Source of the DNA: Ailanthus altissimus
Taxonomy: Eukaryota > Streptophyta > Magnoliopsida > Sapindales > Simaroubaceae
NCBI GenBank assembly: GCA_946807835.1
Contig: OX327684.1
Span: 31,494,501-31,558,500 of the forward strand
Reading direction: 5' to 3'
DNA: 64,000 nt
In this document: piece after piece, positions 1 through 11,369 of the stretch
How positions within the stretch are numbered: position 1 is the stretch's first letter
Layout of the letters: each line of letters starts with the position of its first letter
The notes under the pieces: model-generated
Seen by the model: only the letters and a program-made list of their open reading frames with translations
What the model was told of the DNA's origin: nothing
Database searches by the model: none
Made by a program: the position numbers and the translations under genes

Positions 1-511
1 ATGTTTGATTTACTAGATCTTAGGAGCTTATGTCGTTTTCGTTATATCAATTGCTGGATTTTGTGGTCCAAAAGTATGTGTTAAGTACTCCTGTGTATTC
101 TTCGCTTGGATTTTAAATGAACAATGTAAATAAGGTCTTTACAAACTTCAATGGCTCCTCATAGTTTGAGAGGAGGCTCTAATAATGTACTTATAACGCG
201 ATTTAGTAATATGCTGATTGGTTTCACCTTATCTGCAGTAGTTGACTTCATTGTTAAAAATATTTGTGTTCCTTGATTCTATATTCCTTGCAACTTTATG
301 TCATAGGAGTGCTTAAAGCATCTGCCAGTGCTTTTTATTCCTGCTATTATTGTTCTTTTGAGAATATAGAACTTTGAGAGAAGTATAGTAGGCAGATTCG
401 GCCTCCGTGGTTGTAAACAATTCCATGTATGAGGAATTCAATCAATCTTCAATATACTTGCTTTTATTCTCTACTCTGGATTCTTATATCTGTACTTCTT
501 GTATTTTGTAG
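1..511 (+). other. Probable 5'-UTR intron of the SAM synthetase gene (left end outside window)
   Basis: The stretch is T-rich and has no convincing reading frame. It ends in a good 3' splice site (pyrimidine-rich tract, then TTTTGTAG at 504-511), nine bases before the ATG at 521. Plant SAM synthetase genes usually carry their only intron in the 5' UTR, so this is most simply that intron. Its 5' splice site and the promoter would lie left of the window or in the first few hundred bases; I could not place them. Confidence 0.6.
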
Positions 512-520
512 CTTGATACA

Positions 521-1702
521 ATGGAGACCTTTCTATTCACCTCTGAATCTGTTAACGAGGGTCACCCCGACAAGTTGTGCGACCAGATCTCTGATGCAGT
601 TCTTGACGCCTGCCTTGAGCAGGATCCTGACAGCAAGGTAGCCTGTGAGACATGCACCAAGACCAACATGGTTATGGTCTTTGGAGAGATTACCACCAAG
701 GCCAAGGTAGACTATGAGAAGATTGTTCGTGATACATGCCGTTCCATTGGATTTGTTTCCGATGATGTGGGTCTTGATGCCGACAACTGCAAAGTCCTGG
801 TCAACATTGAGCAACAGAGCCCTGATATTGCCCAGGGTGTTCATGGTCACTTTACCAAGCGCCCTGAGGAGATTGGTGCTGGTGACCAGGGCCATATGTT
901 TGGTTATGCCACCGACGAGACCCCTGAATACATGCCTCTGAGCCATGTCCTCGCTACCAAGCTTGGTGCTCGCCTCACAGAGGTTAGGAAAAATGGTACC
1001 TGCTCTTGGCTAAGGCCTGATGGAAAGACCCAGGTCACTGTTGAGTACTACAATGAAAATGGTGCCATGGTTCCAGTCCGTGTCCACACTGTCCTCATTT
1101 CCACCCAGCATGATGAGACTGTCACAAACGATGAAATTGCTGCTGACCTTAAGGAGCATGTCATTAAGCCTGTCATCCCCGAGAAGTACCTTGATGAGAA
1201 GACCATCTTCCACCTTAACCCATCAGGTCGTTTCGTCATTGGTGGGCCTCATGGTGATGCAGGTCTCACTGGACGCAAGATCATTATTGACACTTATGGT
1301 GGCTGGGGAGCCCATGGTGGTGGTGCTTTCTCCGGAAAAGATCCTACCAAGGTGGACAGGAGTGGTGCATACATTGTTAGGCAGGCTGCTAAGAGCATTG
1401 TAGCAAATGGGCTTGCCCGCAGGTGCATTGTTCAAGTCTCCTATGCCATTGGTGTGCCTGAGCCATTGTCTGTTTTTGTCGACACATATGGAACCGGCAA
1501 GATTCCTGACAAGGAGATCCTCACAATTGTGAAGGAAAACTTCGACTTTAGGCCTGGAATGATCACCATCAACTTGGATCTCAAGAGGGGCGGCAATGGC
1601 AGGTTCCTGAAGACAGCTGCCTACGGTCACTTTGGAAGGGACGACCCAGACTTCACATGGGAGGTTGTGAAGCCCCTCAAGTGGGAAAAGCCCCAAGCTT
1701 GA
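521..1702 (+). CDS. SAMS: S-adenosylmethionine synthetase (methionine adenosyltransferase)
   Basis: The enzyme makes S-adenosylmethionine from methionine and ATP, the methyl donor and the precursor of ethylene and polyamines; it is a cytosolic (partly nuclear) homo-oligomer. The product is 393 aa, full length for the plant family, in a single uninterrupted coding exon. Visible signatures are [12 protein letters not shown] near residues 14-25 (ATP and methionine binding), the hexapeptide GAGDQG at 119-124, and the glycine-rich phosphate loop [16 protein letters not shown] at 266-281. The start [18 protein letters not shown] is the canonical plant N-terminus and lies just after the presumed 5'-UTR intron acceptor. 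Codon use is much richer in GC than the surroundings, as expected of a highly expressed gene. The stop TGA is at 1700-1702, followed by a T-rich 3' UTR reaching perhaps 2.05 kb. Nothing is broken. Confidence 0.98.
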   Translation: METFLFTSESVNEGHPDKLCDQISDAVLDACLEQDPDSKVACETCTKTNMVMVFGEITTKAKVDYEKIVRDTCRSIGFVSDDVGLDADNCKVLVNIEQQSPDIAQGVHGHFTKRPEEIGAGDQGHMFGYATDETPEYMPLSHVLATKLGARLTEVRKNGTCSWLRPDGKTQVTVEYYNENGAMVPVRVHTVLISTQHDETVTNDEIAADLKEHVIKPVIPEKYLDEKTIFHLNPSGRFVIGGPHGDAGLTGRKIIIDTYGGWGAHGGGAFSGKDPTKVDRSGAYIVRQAAKSIVANGLARRCIVQVSYAIGVPEPLSVFVDTYGTGKIPDKEILTIVKENFDFRPGMITINLDLKRGGNGRFLKTAAYGHFGRDDPDFTWEVVKPLKWEKPQA

Positions 1703-2704
1703 GATTAAGTTGAATTCTATCACTGCTGTTCAAACTTGCTTTATTGGTAGTGGATGAATAATTTCAATGTTTTTATTGCTGCTGCTTTATAATCCTACGA
1801 AACCCCCCAATGTTCTAAACTCATACATGCTCCCTATTATTTTTTCTCTTTTTCTTCCCCTTTTACCTTTCTATTTTGGTTTTTGATTTAGTGTACCATG
1901 TTACTATTGTTGTGCTGTGAAAATGTATGAGAATTTTGCTCAATTGGTGCTACCGAAGTAGTGACAAGCCTCCTATTTGCGTTTGTTTGTGGAATGTACT
2001 ATGTAGTAGCAAGATGGCAACGAAGTGTATTAATACGTGTTTTGAGTAAAGCCGAGTATCTTTCTGCTTGTCGATTGAACCACAATCCAGTCCATTTAAA
2101 AAAATAAATGATGTTTGGCTCTACAAGTTAGTTACCTAATGGATTTTCAAGCCCTACGTCTATCTAAATTTGGTAGCATTTATTTCGAAGCCTGTCTGCA
2201 TCTCAATTCAGGGCAGTTGTTTCATACATCGCAGAGAATCTTGATATCTGAAAAACAGATTTTTAGAATCTCTGAAATGTAGGAAGTGATTTTTTTTCAA
2301 TCTTCATCGTATGAAATATTATTAATTTATCATTAATATTATATGCTAATTACAGAAGATAAAATTATTAAAGTACACCCAATCTTATTTAAGAGAACTC
2401 AATATAAATATATCGGGAGACTATTTTATAATCAAGATTATTACTTCTATTAAATAAGGGACATTCAAATATAATCTCTTTATAGTAAGAGATTCAATAT
2501 GAATTCATATTGCTGCAACTAAAATCATTATTTTTATTAAGGACGAAGAATCTTATCTTTGTAAGAGGATAAAATAACTTTTATGTAAAAATGATAAAAT
2601 TAAATACATTAATAAAATTATTGTTTTTATTAAGAACAAGAGAATACGCAAGAAGAATAAAACAATCTCACATAAAAAAAAGACAACCAAATAAATTATT
2701 ATAT
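1703..2704. other. SAMS 3' UTR, then AT-rich intergenic DNA
   Basis: About the first 350 bases are T-rich and fit a plant 3' UTR. From about 2.1 kb on, the DNA is AT-rich with no open frame or recognisable domain. Confidence 0.5.
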
Positions 2705-3020
2705 TGTTAAATAAAAAATTTTATTGATGAAAGAATTATCATAAGGAACTCGTATTAAATCATTAAGAAAAATAAAATCGGAAGTATACTTGAATCTATA
2801 TAAATGCAGAAAAGTAAAATTGATGCCTTCCACGTTTAAACCTTTTTTTATTAGAGAAAATTGTCGTCACTTACTGATGAAATATAAATAAATAATACAT
2901 TAAAGTTTGGACTGGGGACCTCAACCTATTATTTATAATATTTTATTTTATTTTAAACCATCATAAAAATAAAATAAAATAACTAAATTTCTACACATTC
3001 AAGCCTGTACTATAGGAGAT
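2705..3020 (+). repeat. Dispersed ~310-bp direct repeat, copy 1
   Basis: This segment and 7500-7815 are clearly the same sequence in the same orientation, about 4.79 kb apart. Shared landmarks include a terminal-like TGTT(G/A)(G/A)ATAAAA-type start, AGTATAC(T/A)TGAATCT, TTTATAATATTTTATTTTATTTTAA and a run ending CTACACATTCAAGCC / TTACACATTAAAACT. The two copies bracket the copia fragments. They could be remnants of a long terminal repeat or of an unrelated dispersed element; I see no matching target duplication. Confidence 0.7.
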
Positions 3021-3052
3021 GCCTATTTCTAATATTGCAATTGATCTGATTA

Positions 3053-3754
3053 AGTAATTGCACCTGTTATTATACATGATGCAAATACAGATAATCAAGA
3101 CATTCTTGAGATACCTCTTGCTAATATTGAAGAACCTATTTTTACTCATGTAGAGGAGCAATAATAATCTTAATTGGAAGTGCCACTAAGGCGATTTATT
3201 AGAGAGAGAAGATCAGCAATTTCAAATGATTATGTCATGTATCTCCAAGAACATGAGTCTGATATAGGACTAAAAGATGATCCAATAACTTTCAATCAAG
3301 TCAAACAAAGTGTGAACTCACAAAAATGGATAGATGCCATGAAAAATGAGATGAAATCAATGCAAGACAATAACGTTTGAGATCTTGTCGAATTGCCTAA
3401 ATGAGCGAAACCAATTGGTTGTAAATGGATCTTTAAAATCAAACGAGATTCAAAAGACAATGTCGAAAGATATAAGGTACGTCTAGTCGCAAAAGGTTTC
3501 ACTCAAAAGAAAGACATTGATTATAAAGAGATTTTCTCTTCGATTTTATCGAAAAACTTTTTTAGAATTATTATTGCACTTGTAGCTCATTATGATTTAG
3601 AGTTACATCAGATGGACGTAAATACTGCACTTTTCAATTGCAATATTGAAGAAAGTCATTTACATGTTGTAACTAGAGAACCTTAAATCCAGAGATTCAA
3701 AATATTTGGTGTGCAAATTAAAGAAGTTTATCTATGGTTTAAAGTTACCTTACC
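3053..3754 (+). mobile_element. Ty1/copia linker and reverse-transcriptase fragment (inverted segment)
   Basis: The + strand encodes the start of a copia reverse transcriptase (RVT_2 family): KWIDAMKNEMKSM near 3328-3366, then GCKWIFKIKRD and YKVRLVAKGFTQK, HQMDVNTALFN and, after a frameshift, VCKLKKFIYGLK. The frame is broken: a stop interrupts the conserved N-terminal part and another occurs before the YGLK block. The domain ends before the catalytic YVDD box and RNase H. The upstream part (3.06-3.18 kb) matches the acidic linker that normally joins integrase to RT. Its orientation is opposite to the gag-integrase part next door, and a 30-bp perfect inverted repeat bounds it on both sides, so the segment seems to have been flipped in place. 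Confidence 0.85.
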
Positions 3755-3784
3755 TAATCAGATCAATTGCAATATTAGAAATAG

Positions 3785-5995
3785 TAACATGTTCCTCTTA
3801 AAAAATAATGTTCCTGAATTTAGCACTCCCACTATATTCAACACCCCCAATGAATTTAGCATTCCTTGTCTTAAAAAATGATCTTTGATGAATCATAAAA
3901 CTTGAACCCCGTTAATCTCTCCGAGTATCTAAAAAAATAGCAGCTTATTATTCTTGAGTCCAACTTTTTTTCATTAGGCCTGTATGGCTTAGCCTCAGCT
4001 AGACAACCCCAGACATGCAAATGCCTAATACTAGGCTTCTTTTCAGTCCATAACTCATATAAGATTTAAGCTACTGCTTTATTTAGAACTCTAATAAGGA
4101 TATACGCTACAAGCTTTAAGGCTTTACCCCAAAAAGATTTTAGTAAAAAAGAATGATTTATTATATTTTTAACTATATCCTTTAAGGTTTAATTTTGTCT
4201 CTCAATTACACGATTTTGACTTGGAGTGCTTGACATGGTATATTGAGAAACAATGCCACATTCTTGCTAATATCTCAAAAAATGGCTTAAATGTTGTTTA
4301 CCTGATCCGTCTTATCTACCATAAAACTCACCGCCATAGTCAGATTTAATGATTTTTTTTCTTACCAAGCTAATTTTTAACTTAAACTTTAAAGGCTTTA
4401 AAAACGTCCAATGCTTGAGACTTCCTATGAATCAAGTATAGATACTAATAACAAGAACAATCGTATATAAAAGTAATAAAATATTGTCGACCATTTTAAG
4501 AAGCTATAGGAAATGGACCACAAATATCAGTATGAATCAATTCTAAGACGTTTGAACTCCTGTTGACACTAACTTTTCTAACATTTGTTTGTTTCCCCTT
4601 AATGCATTCAATACACATTTTAAAATCTGAAAAATCATAGGAATTCAGAATTCCTTTCCACACAAGCCTTTAAATTATTTATTTAAAAATGTGTCATAAA
4701 CGCTTATACCATAACATTTAAGAATTCTCAGTAATTAATTTACGCTTTATACCATAATTGTTGCATGCAAGGTTTCATTAACTTGTGAGGCATAAAGATT
4801 CAATTGATATAAATTATCAAATAAAGGACCAGTACCAATAATATTTGAATTCTAAAAGAAACTAAAATTTTCATTTTCAAAAGAATAAGAGTAACCGAAT
4901 TTGTCCAAATAAGAAATAGAAACCAAATTTCATCTAAATGACGGTATATAAAAGTTTCATACAAATCGAAATAATAACCAGATACTAGTTGTAATCTAAA
5001 AAATCTAATTACCCTAATAAGATCCTTGTTGCCATCACCCACATAGATGAATCTTTTAGCCTCAGTTGGCAGTCGACTCCTTAAACAACCCTATATAGTT
5101 ACACTTATGTGAGTAGTTGCACATATATCTATTCACCAAGTGTGACTTGGTACTAAAGCCAAATTAACTTCTGAACAAACAAAGTTGAGAAGTTTATCCT
5201 TTTTGGCAATCCATTTTGCATACTTGGAATAATCCTTCTTCGTATGTCCAACTTTCTTACAAAAGTAACAGAAGATGTCATCATTTTGTTTCTTTTGCAC
5301 CTTAAGCTGTGAAGTTCCAATGTCTGCAGCTCTTTTTTCTTTATTGTTCTTTTTTCTTTTCTTGTTGACAATATTATCATTAGAAGAAATTGCTAAATAA
5401 GCACACTCAAAAGGAAAAATTGACTCTTAATGAGCTCACTGCTCAATGTGTGCAAGAGGAAGAGAGATTGACTTTTGAGTGTTATATTTCTTTTGCCTTT
5501 ATATCATATTGAAACTAGCTTAGTCAAAATGGTGCTCGTTTCAACCTTTTTATTAACAATGAATCGGTCTGCTCTTTAGCTCATGAACATTTTAGCATTT
5601 TCTTCTTTAGGCATTGCACCCCTGGTAGTATTTTGAATAAAGTGCTTTATGAGCAATGAGCTCCTTTTGAGTGTTATAACTGATCTTAAAATGACTATAT
5701 TGTACAGGAAGAGAGAATAAGACTAAGTACACAAAAATGTCATCTGACAACTCTAACTTTAGTACTTTTAATCTTGTAACAAGATTAAAAATTTTCACAA
5801 TGGACTCCCTTATATTTCTCTTACCTTTATACTGCATTGAAACTAGCTTAGTCAAAATGGTGCTCGTTTTGACCTTTTCATTAACAGCGAATCGGTCTGC
5901 TATTTAGTTTATGAATATTTTAGCATTTTCTTCTTTAGGCATTACACCCCTGATAGTATCTAGAATAAAGTGCTTAATGATCATTAGACTCATGC
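3785..5995 (-). mobile_element. Degraded Ty1/copia gag-integrase region
   Basis: Read on the minus strand from about 5.99 kb downward, the order is normal for a copia element. First is gag (ELSDDIFVYLVLFSLPVQYSHF near 5.7 kb, the UBN2 family). Next is a retroviral zinc knuckle near 5.25 kb (CYFCKKVGHTKKDY, whose last cysteine has become tyrosine). Then come integrase pieces near 4.4 kb (YLIHRKSQALDVFKAFKV) and the integrase C-terminal part near 3.9-4.0 kb (HVWGCLAEAKPYRP). Stops and frameshifts are scattered throughout, so it is dead. A 328-bp tandem duplication lies within gag. Confidence 0.85.
5495..5990. repeat. Partial tandem duplication within copia gag, offset 328 bp
   Basis: GAAACTAGCTTAGTCAAAAT occurs at 5511 and again at 5839. 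Similarity continues for about 150 bp after each (both run into GCATTTTCTTCTTTAGGCAT). The two copies differ by scattered substitutions, so the duplication is old. Confidence 0.8.
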
Positions 5996-7499
5996 AGTTA
6001 GAATACTCTCATTTTTCATAAAGTATCATTTGTTCGACAATACTGCCATCAGCAGAGTGGGCCGTTCTTCCATCCAAATTGTATAGTCTAACTCCATACA
6101 CCCAAGTATAATAATAATATGCTCCTTTCATTTCCTAAAGTTAATGCTACTAAGCACTGGAATGTTGTTCAAGTTGGGCAGATATAGAAGAAGCATTTAC
6201 TGTATAGAACAAACAAAAAAAATACTCATATTTAACAACCATGCCATTTAATCATGCATACATATATACAACGTGGCATAAGATATAATAAATTGGGCCA
6301 TTATAAGATACCAAGTACAACATTACAATTTAGTCTTTGGACATAAATATTAATTTGTAAATGGTATTTTAAAAAATTGGTCAATAAATATTGATAATAA
6401 ATCATGTCAATAATACGCCTCTCTTTGAACCGACATATTATGTGCATGAAAATAACAAAGTTTATCACATATTTACTGCCACATGTGTCTATTATCTAGT
6501 CAAAAGATAATATTCTTTTAGGTCGATTATTTTTCGCATAAATTTAAACATAATTATTTAGTTTTTTTTAATAATATTAACATATTTTAAAATAAATAAA
6601 TTTACAATAAAAGAGGTCATGTTGGTAGCATTTTATTTTATTTTAATTTATTTTAAAATACAGGATATTAATTTGTAAAAAAAGGAAGAGAAAATAAAAT
6701 GATTAAAATCAAAGTCAAAAGTCAAATCATATCAAAATTAGAACAAGACCGGTGTGATTGGATCAAATCAAGTCTAAAATTTCTTAATTACTCAAAATTT
6801 AAACTTTATTTAATAGCCTAAACCTAAAATGGGCTTAGGTGCATTCTAAATCACTTGATTTGATCCATATGTTGGTATATAAAATATGGGTCTAATAAAG
6901 TCTTTATGGACCTTATGAAATTGACCTAATAAACTCTCAAAATTTATAAACATTAATTATTTGACGTGCACTTTAATTGAGAAGAAATTCCATCAAATTT
7001 AACTTTTAATAAATTTCAACTTCGACTCCCCAAATTCATAAATAAAAAATAACAAAATACAATTATACAGTTCTAAAATTGAATCTATTAAATAATACAT
7101 TCAGTGAAATTAATACTGAAAACAAACTGCCAATATATTCAATGCCAATTAATATTAAAAAAATAATTTAAACAAATTTGCTTAATTCTATAATTAATTC
7201 ATCATTCTAGAAAAGATCCGCATTACCTCGTACACAAAAGGGTTATATGGCAATCAACGTATATAGATTTAAGAAAAAAGAAACATGTCTCTCGTTGGTT
7301 TTTTTTAATAGTTATTTCAAAATAAAACCATAATATATATACTTGTTGTTTAGCATATATATATATATATATATTAAACGCAACATATGCAATTGTTGTA
7401 TATGCAATACTATCTAGTACATAATTCAATTTTTTAAAACTTGGTATTAAAATTTTGTTCTCTTATTGATTTAATATGAGGTGGCCCTAACATCATTTG
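5996..7499. other. AT-rich intergenic DNA, no gene seen
   Basis: No reading frame with recognisable content on either strand. A short (AT)n microsatellite lies near 7355-7373. Confidence 0.5.
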
Positions 7500-7815
7500 T
7501 TGGATAAAATATTTTATTGGAGAAAGAATTACCATAATTAAGAACTCATGTTAAATCATTAAAAAAAATAGAATCGAAAGTATACATGAATCTGTGAAAA
7601 CGCAAAATATTGAGATTAATATCTTTCACGTCTAAACATTTTTCTTACGAAAAAAAAATGTCATCATTCACTGATGTAAATGAATAATTTGTTAAAGTTT
7701 AAATTAAGGATCTCAACTTATTATTTATAATATTTTATTTTATTTTAACCCATCACAAAAATAAAATAAAATAATTAAATTTTTACACATTAAAACTCAT
7801 ACCATAAAGGATGTT
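7500..7815 (+). repeat. Dispersed ~310-bp direct repeat, copy 2
   Basis: Second copy of the repeat at 2705-3020, same orientation, beginning TGTTGGATAAAATATTTTAT. See that entry. Confidence 0.7.
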
Positions 7816-7972
7816 CTAAAAAATTAATAACAAATAAAATTTATTTAATTATTTTTAAAAAATAATAAAATAATTAATTAATAATATATAATTAATTAAT
7901 ATATATAAATTTATTTTAAAATAATTCTCTAACATATTTTATAAAGAAACGTGAAAGACGAGAGGTTTCCCC

Positions 7973-8262
7973 CAGCCCCCTCTCCTCTCAGAAGAGGAAA
8001 AAGGAAGTGGCGGCTGACTTCGGTTAGGTTTTAATTGGGAGAATTTTAGTTTGTTACGATTTTTCCAATCTGACGATAAGGTTTTTCATAGTGAGGAGGC
8101 CGCAGCCCCCTCACCTGCGGAGGGGGAAAAGGGAGTGGCAGCTCACTTTGGTTGGGTTTTAATTGGGAGAATTTTAGTTTGCTACGGTTTTTCCTATCTG
8201 ACGAGAGGGTTTTTCATAGTGAGGAGGCCGCAGCCCCTGCGGTTTTTCCAATCTCAATTAAT
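7973..8262 (+). repeat. ~129-bp tandem repeat, two full units plus a truncated third
   Basis: The unit starts CAGCCCC and runs through AATTGGGAGAATTTTAGTTTG and GGTTTTTCATAGTGAGGAGG. Starts are at 7973, 8103 and 8231. The third copy skips from CAGCCCC straight to CGGTTTTTCCAATCT, so its middle is missing. The repeat is far more GC-rich than its flanks. I see no coding function. Confidence 0.85.
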
Positions 8263-8879
8263 GTATGCAGGGAGTTATTCTTCAATTCATTAAAGTTGGT
8301 GCTTACTCTGTATGAATGGGTTGGGCCTTGATTTTTTAGCATTTCCAATTTACCGGAATGAGTCGGACTACGATGATTGTGGGGCCTTTTCAAGTCTATG
8401 ACGACTCGCACACAGGGAATGGGATTTGATTTCTCCGATGATTTCTTTGAACGACATGTCGCTTCTATATTAACGTTTTCAACGACAGGTCGCTGAACTC
8501 ACAACCAAAAAAGTCGTCCAAGTTTTGAAAATATGATTTGCTAATGTAACCATCCACACAGGAGTCACAGATGCTTTTGTTATATAGAAGAAAACGCTCG
8601 CAAAAGAAGTCTGCATTTTACATTGATTTTTGAATTTTCTTTCACGACATCCGAACGGAAGAATCACAGACTTCCAAATAATAATTATTCAAACTGATAA
8701 TTAACCATCAGAATGTTTGAATGATTTAGATGTACCCATGTTCTTTCTTCTTCATGTCCAGTCTTTGACTTTCATCATGCTGGATAGTAACAGTTGCCCA
8801 CAGCTGCCAAACATATGACAGAAAATTAGAAAAGATGTGATGCCATATATAGCTAATTGAAGAGCCAATATTGAAGATA
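8263..8879. other. Non-coding; 3' flank of the X8 gene
   Basis: No supported gene. The part nearest 8879 would hold the 3' UTR of the minus-strand X8 protein gene. Confidence 0.4.
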
Positions 8880-9661
8880 CTAACATGGGTTCTGGGTGAC
8901 GATGAGACCAGTGCCATTGAAGTGGCAGTTCCAGTAATTCTTGCCAGCTGACTTGTAGAAGAGATTCATAGCGAAAGAAGCATGTGATATGACATTGTCC
9001 GGATTGAAGCAGCTACCACCTGGTTGAATTGCCTTGCAATCCACTCCACTCTGCCGGCAGCTGTAATCAATGTTGCTGTTAAGCCTCTCATCGTCTGTGG
9101 ATGGCTTAGCAATGCACCAGGTTACATCATTTTTCTACAAGACATTTTATCGATTAGAGAATAACCCCTACTAGAGGGTGTTGCTTCTCGTTCTAAATTA
9201 ACCCAATAAATAGAGAAATGCGGAAAACTTACCCTTACTTGTTGGTCTCTTCCACGAGAAGGCATTGTTAACCCTGCATGACCTAAACTCAGATTTATAA
9301 AGTTGTAATATTCATATAGAAGATAATCGTCGGAGCAAAGTAATTGTTTAAGAAAGAGGAGTAGAATATGTTACCTGCAGCTACAATGACTTTCACATAT
9401 AAATTAGGTTATAATAACGGATAAGATACATTACACCTCTTTTTTTGACATAATTTTTAACACAAATTCTTTAGCATTAAATTATCGTTCATTCGATGGC
9501 TAAAATAAAAGTACAAAACTTTCATCGAAAAGTTCATTCAATGGCTAATTCATTATGCATATGAAGAAGTGGGAACCAAACGAACCTACACAGCCAGAAA
9601 AACAGAGGAGCAAAACTAAGGCTCCGAGAAACAACAGCAAAGGGTGTTTTGCGCTCTTCAT
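8880..9661 (-). CDS. Small secreted X8/CBM43-domain protein (4 exons, one of 6 nt)
   Basis: X8 (CBM43) domains bind beta-1,3-glucan (callose); stand-alone members act in the cell wall or at plasmodesmata. Proposed exons on the minus strand are 9661-9586, 9380-9375, 9273-9233 and 9134-8880, giving 125 aa. Exon 1 encodes a signal peptide (MKSAKHPLLLFLGALVLLLC). The last exon holds the whole X8 core: KNDVTWCIAKPSTDDE, then CRQSGVDCKAIQPGGSC, then NYWNCHFNGTGLIVTQNPC, with the six expected cysteines, tryptophans and a terminal TAG. Joining exon 1 to the LTMPSRGRDQQ exon in frame requires the 6-nt exon CTGCAG, flanked by TTGTAG and GTAACA; it yields VAAGLTMP. Exon 3 has two possible donors 6 nt apart (GTAAGG, GTAAGT), both keeping frame. 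A TATATAT box lies near 9765-9772. It is too short for a GPI-anchor tail. Confidence is high for the gene, moderate for exon 2. Confidence 0.9.
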
Positions 9662-11369
9662 TTTAGCTCGTAACAGCAACGGCAAAGATTGAAATTGACA
9701 ACTCAGAGAATGGGTGAATGTGTGTGTTTGCTCACTGAAGAAATGAAACACTACAGATGTCTCCATATATATTGAAATGAGAGAATACGTTACAGATGGG
9801 TACAAAATAAATTGTCAACAATGCCCCTTAAATAACATTCTTTTTTTTTTTTGAACGAAGAATGATGCTGGTGTTTTTAGGGGCATTATTGTGAAATACG
9901 TGTTCAGATAAACGCAATACACAATGCATATATATATTGTTTTATTTGAAAAGGAAGTATGTAAAAGCAGAGTATCAGTGGATTGGGCTAGGTGGAAAAG
10001 TAGCTCTGCTGGGTCGTTTAAATTAAAGGGCGACGGACAAGTAAGCATGGAGATTAGTAAGAGTTGCTTTTTGCTTTGTTGTCATTCATGCAGCTTCTGA
10101 GTTACTGTCTCTCACTCTCAGGTTTCCAATGCAATTGCACAGCCAGACCTGACCCTGTGTGTTTCGTTTGTTTGTTTTTCATTTCTGGCTCAGCATTTGA
10201 CCAAATACAATACATACATAAATGAAGTTGGCACATTATAATTTATTTGTTTACTGCAAAACCTAAACTAGCGACCCAATCAAGATTAGTTCTCCAGCTC
10301 TTTTTTTCTTAAGCTACAGATCAGCAGAAGAAACTAGAAGGATTATCTTACATTAGAGATGATACAATTATTTAATAATATTATAATAAATATATTTTTA
10401 TTTATTACACTAATTTATGTGATAAACTTGTAATATAAAGACATTATATCAAAATTTTATTAGCTTATTACTATAAATAATTTGGTATCTCAAACTGATT
10501 TATAATAGACTTTTTTCGGTCAATAAATAACTCTTCTAAGGATCATATAGCGCAGAATACAACATTTTTTGTTAAAATTCCTCAACCTATCATCACAGGG
10601 AAGGTTACCGCCTTGCTTTTCTTTTTTGCTTCGAAGCGTCGTCTTCTTTTCATTCTCCACTGAACCTTGAAACCCTTTGGAATGACTCCTTCTCCTCTCT
10701 AATCGAAACCCACTCGTCCTTACCAGCAAGCAGCTTTGTGATTGACTGTGTAGGAGCCCCGGTTGATCGGCGATACTAAAATACGAATTTTAAGAAGTCA
10801 GGTCAGGGTCTCGATCTATATTTGTAGTGACTCAAAGGAGCCCTAAGTGAATATCTTTAAAATTCAATTTTTTTGGATTGGGCTCCACCGTTCGCGTAGC
10901 ATAATAAGATTCTATGACAGAGCCCTCCAAATTAATAAAAGAGAGTTACAAAACATTTTACTTATAAGATTAAATAAATATACGCTCATTCCATGCGATT
11001 CCCATTTTTTTACAATGTTTTTTTTTAATCAATCTAAAAGAAAATTTATTGATTAAACAATAGAATACAACAAAATCTCATACAATAAAAATATCACAAT
11101 TCTAAAAAGACCTCACATATAAAAATACTCACCACTTTTAAACAATAGCATCAATGTGGCCATTGCCTTTAAACATTTAATCCACACAACATTCTTTATA
11201 CAATTAAATACAGTATTGGCAGAAGGGTTTTTCTTTTTGCTGAAAAACTATTTGGTTGCACTCCCTCCAAATATAGTAGATAGAGGCACATATAACTACT
11301 CTCCAAACCCTACTAATGATAATTTTCTCTCTAATTTTCCTGTTAAAGTAAACAATTTCCTTTTTTAAG
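9662..11369. other. X8 gene 5' flank and intergenic DNA
   Basis: 9662-9850 is the promoter and leader of the X8 gene. The stretch 10.56-10.76 kb is less AT-rich and could be an old exon fragment on the minus strand, but I recognise no protein. The rest is AT-rich and featureless. Confidence 0.4.

Noticed and set aside
217..219. DFD instead of DFG in the PTI1-like kinase (residues 217-219) as a sign of a pseudokinase
   Set aside because: The change is characteristic of the PTI1-like subfamily, and the lysine, HRD and APE motifs are intact. Numbers given here are residues, not bases.
533..1723. Long open frames antisense or out of frame to SAMS
   Set aside because: Shadows of a GC-richer, highly conserved coding exon; no family resemblance and no signals of their own.
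10520..10729. Basic 69-codon frame on the minus strand
   Set aside because: No start context, domain or splice partners; neighbouring frame is equally plausible. Left as unexplained.
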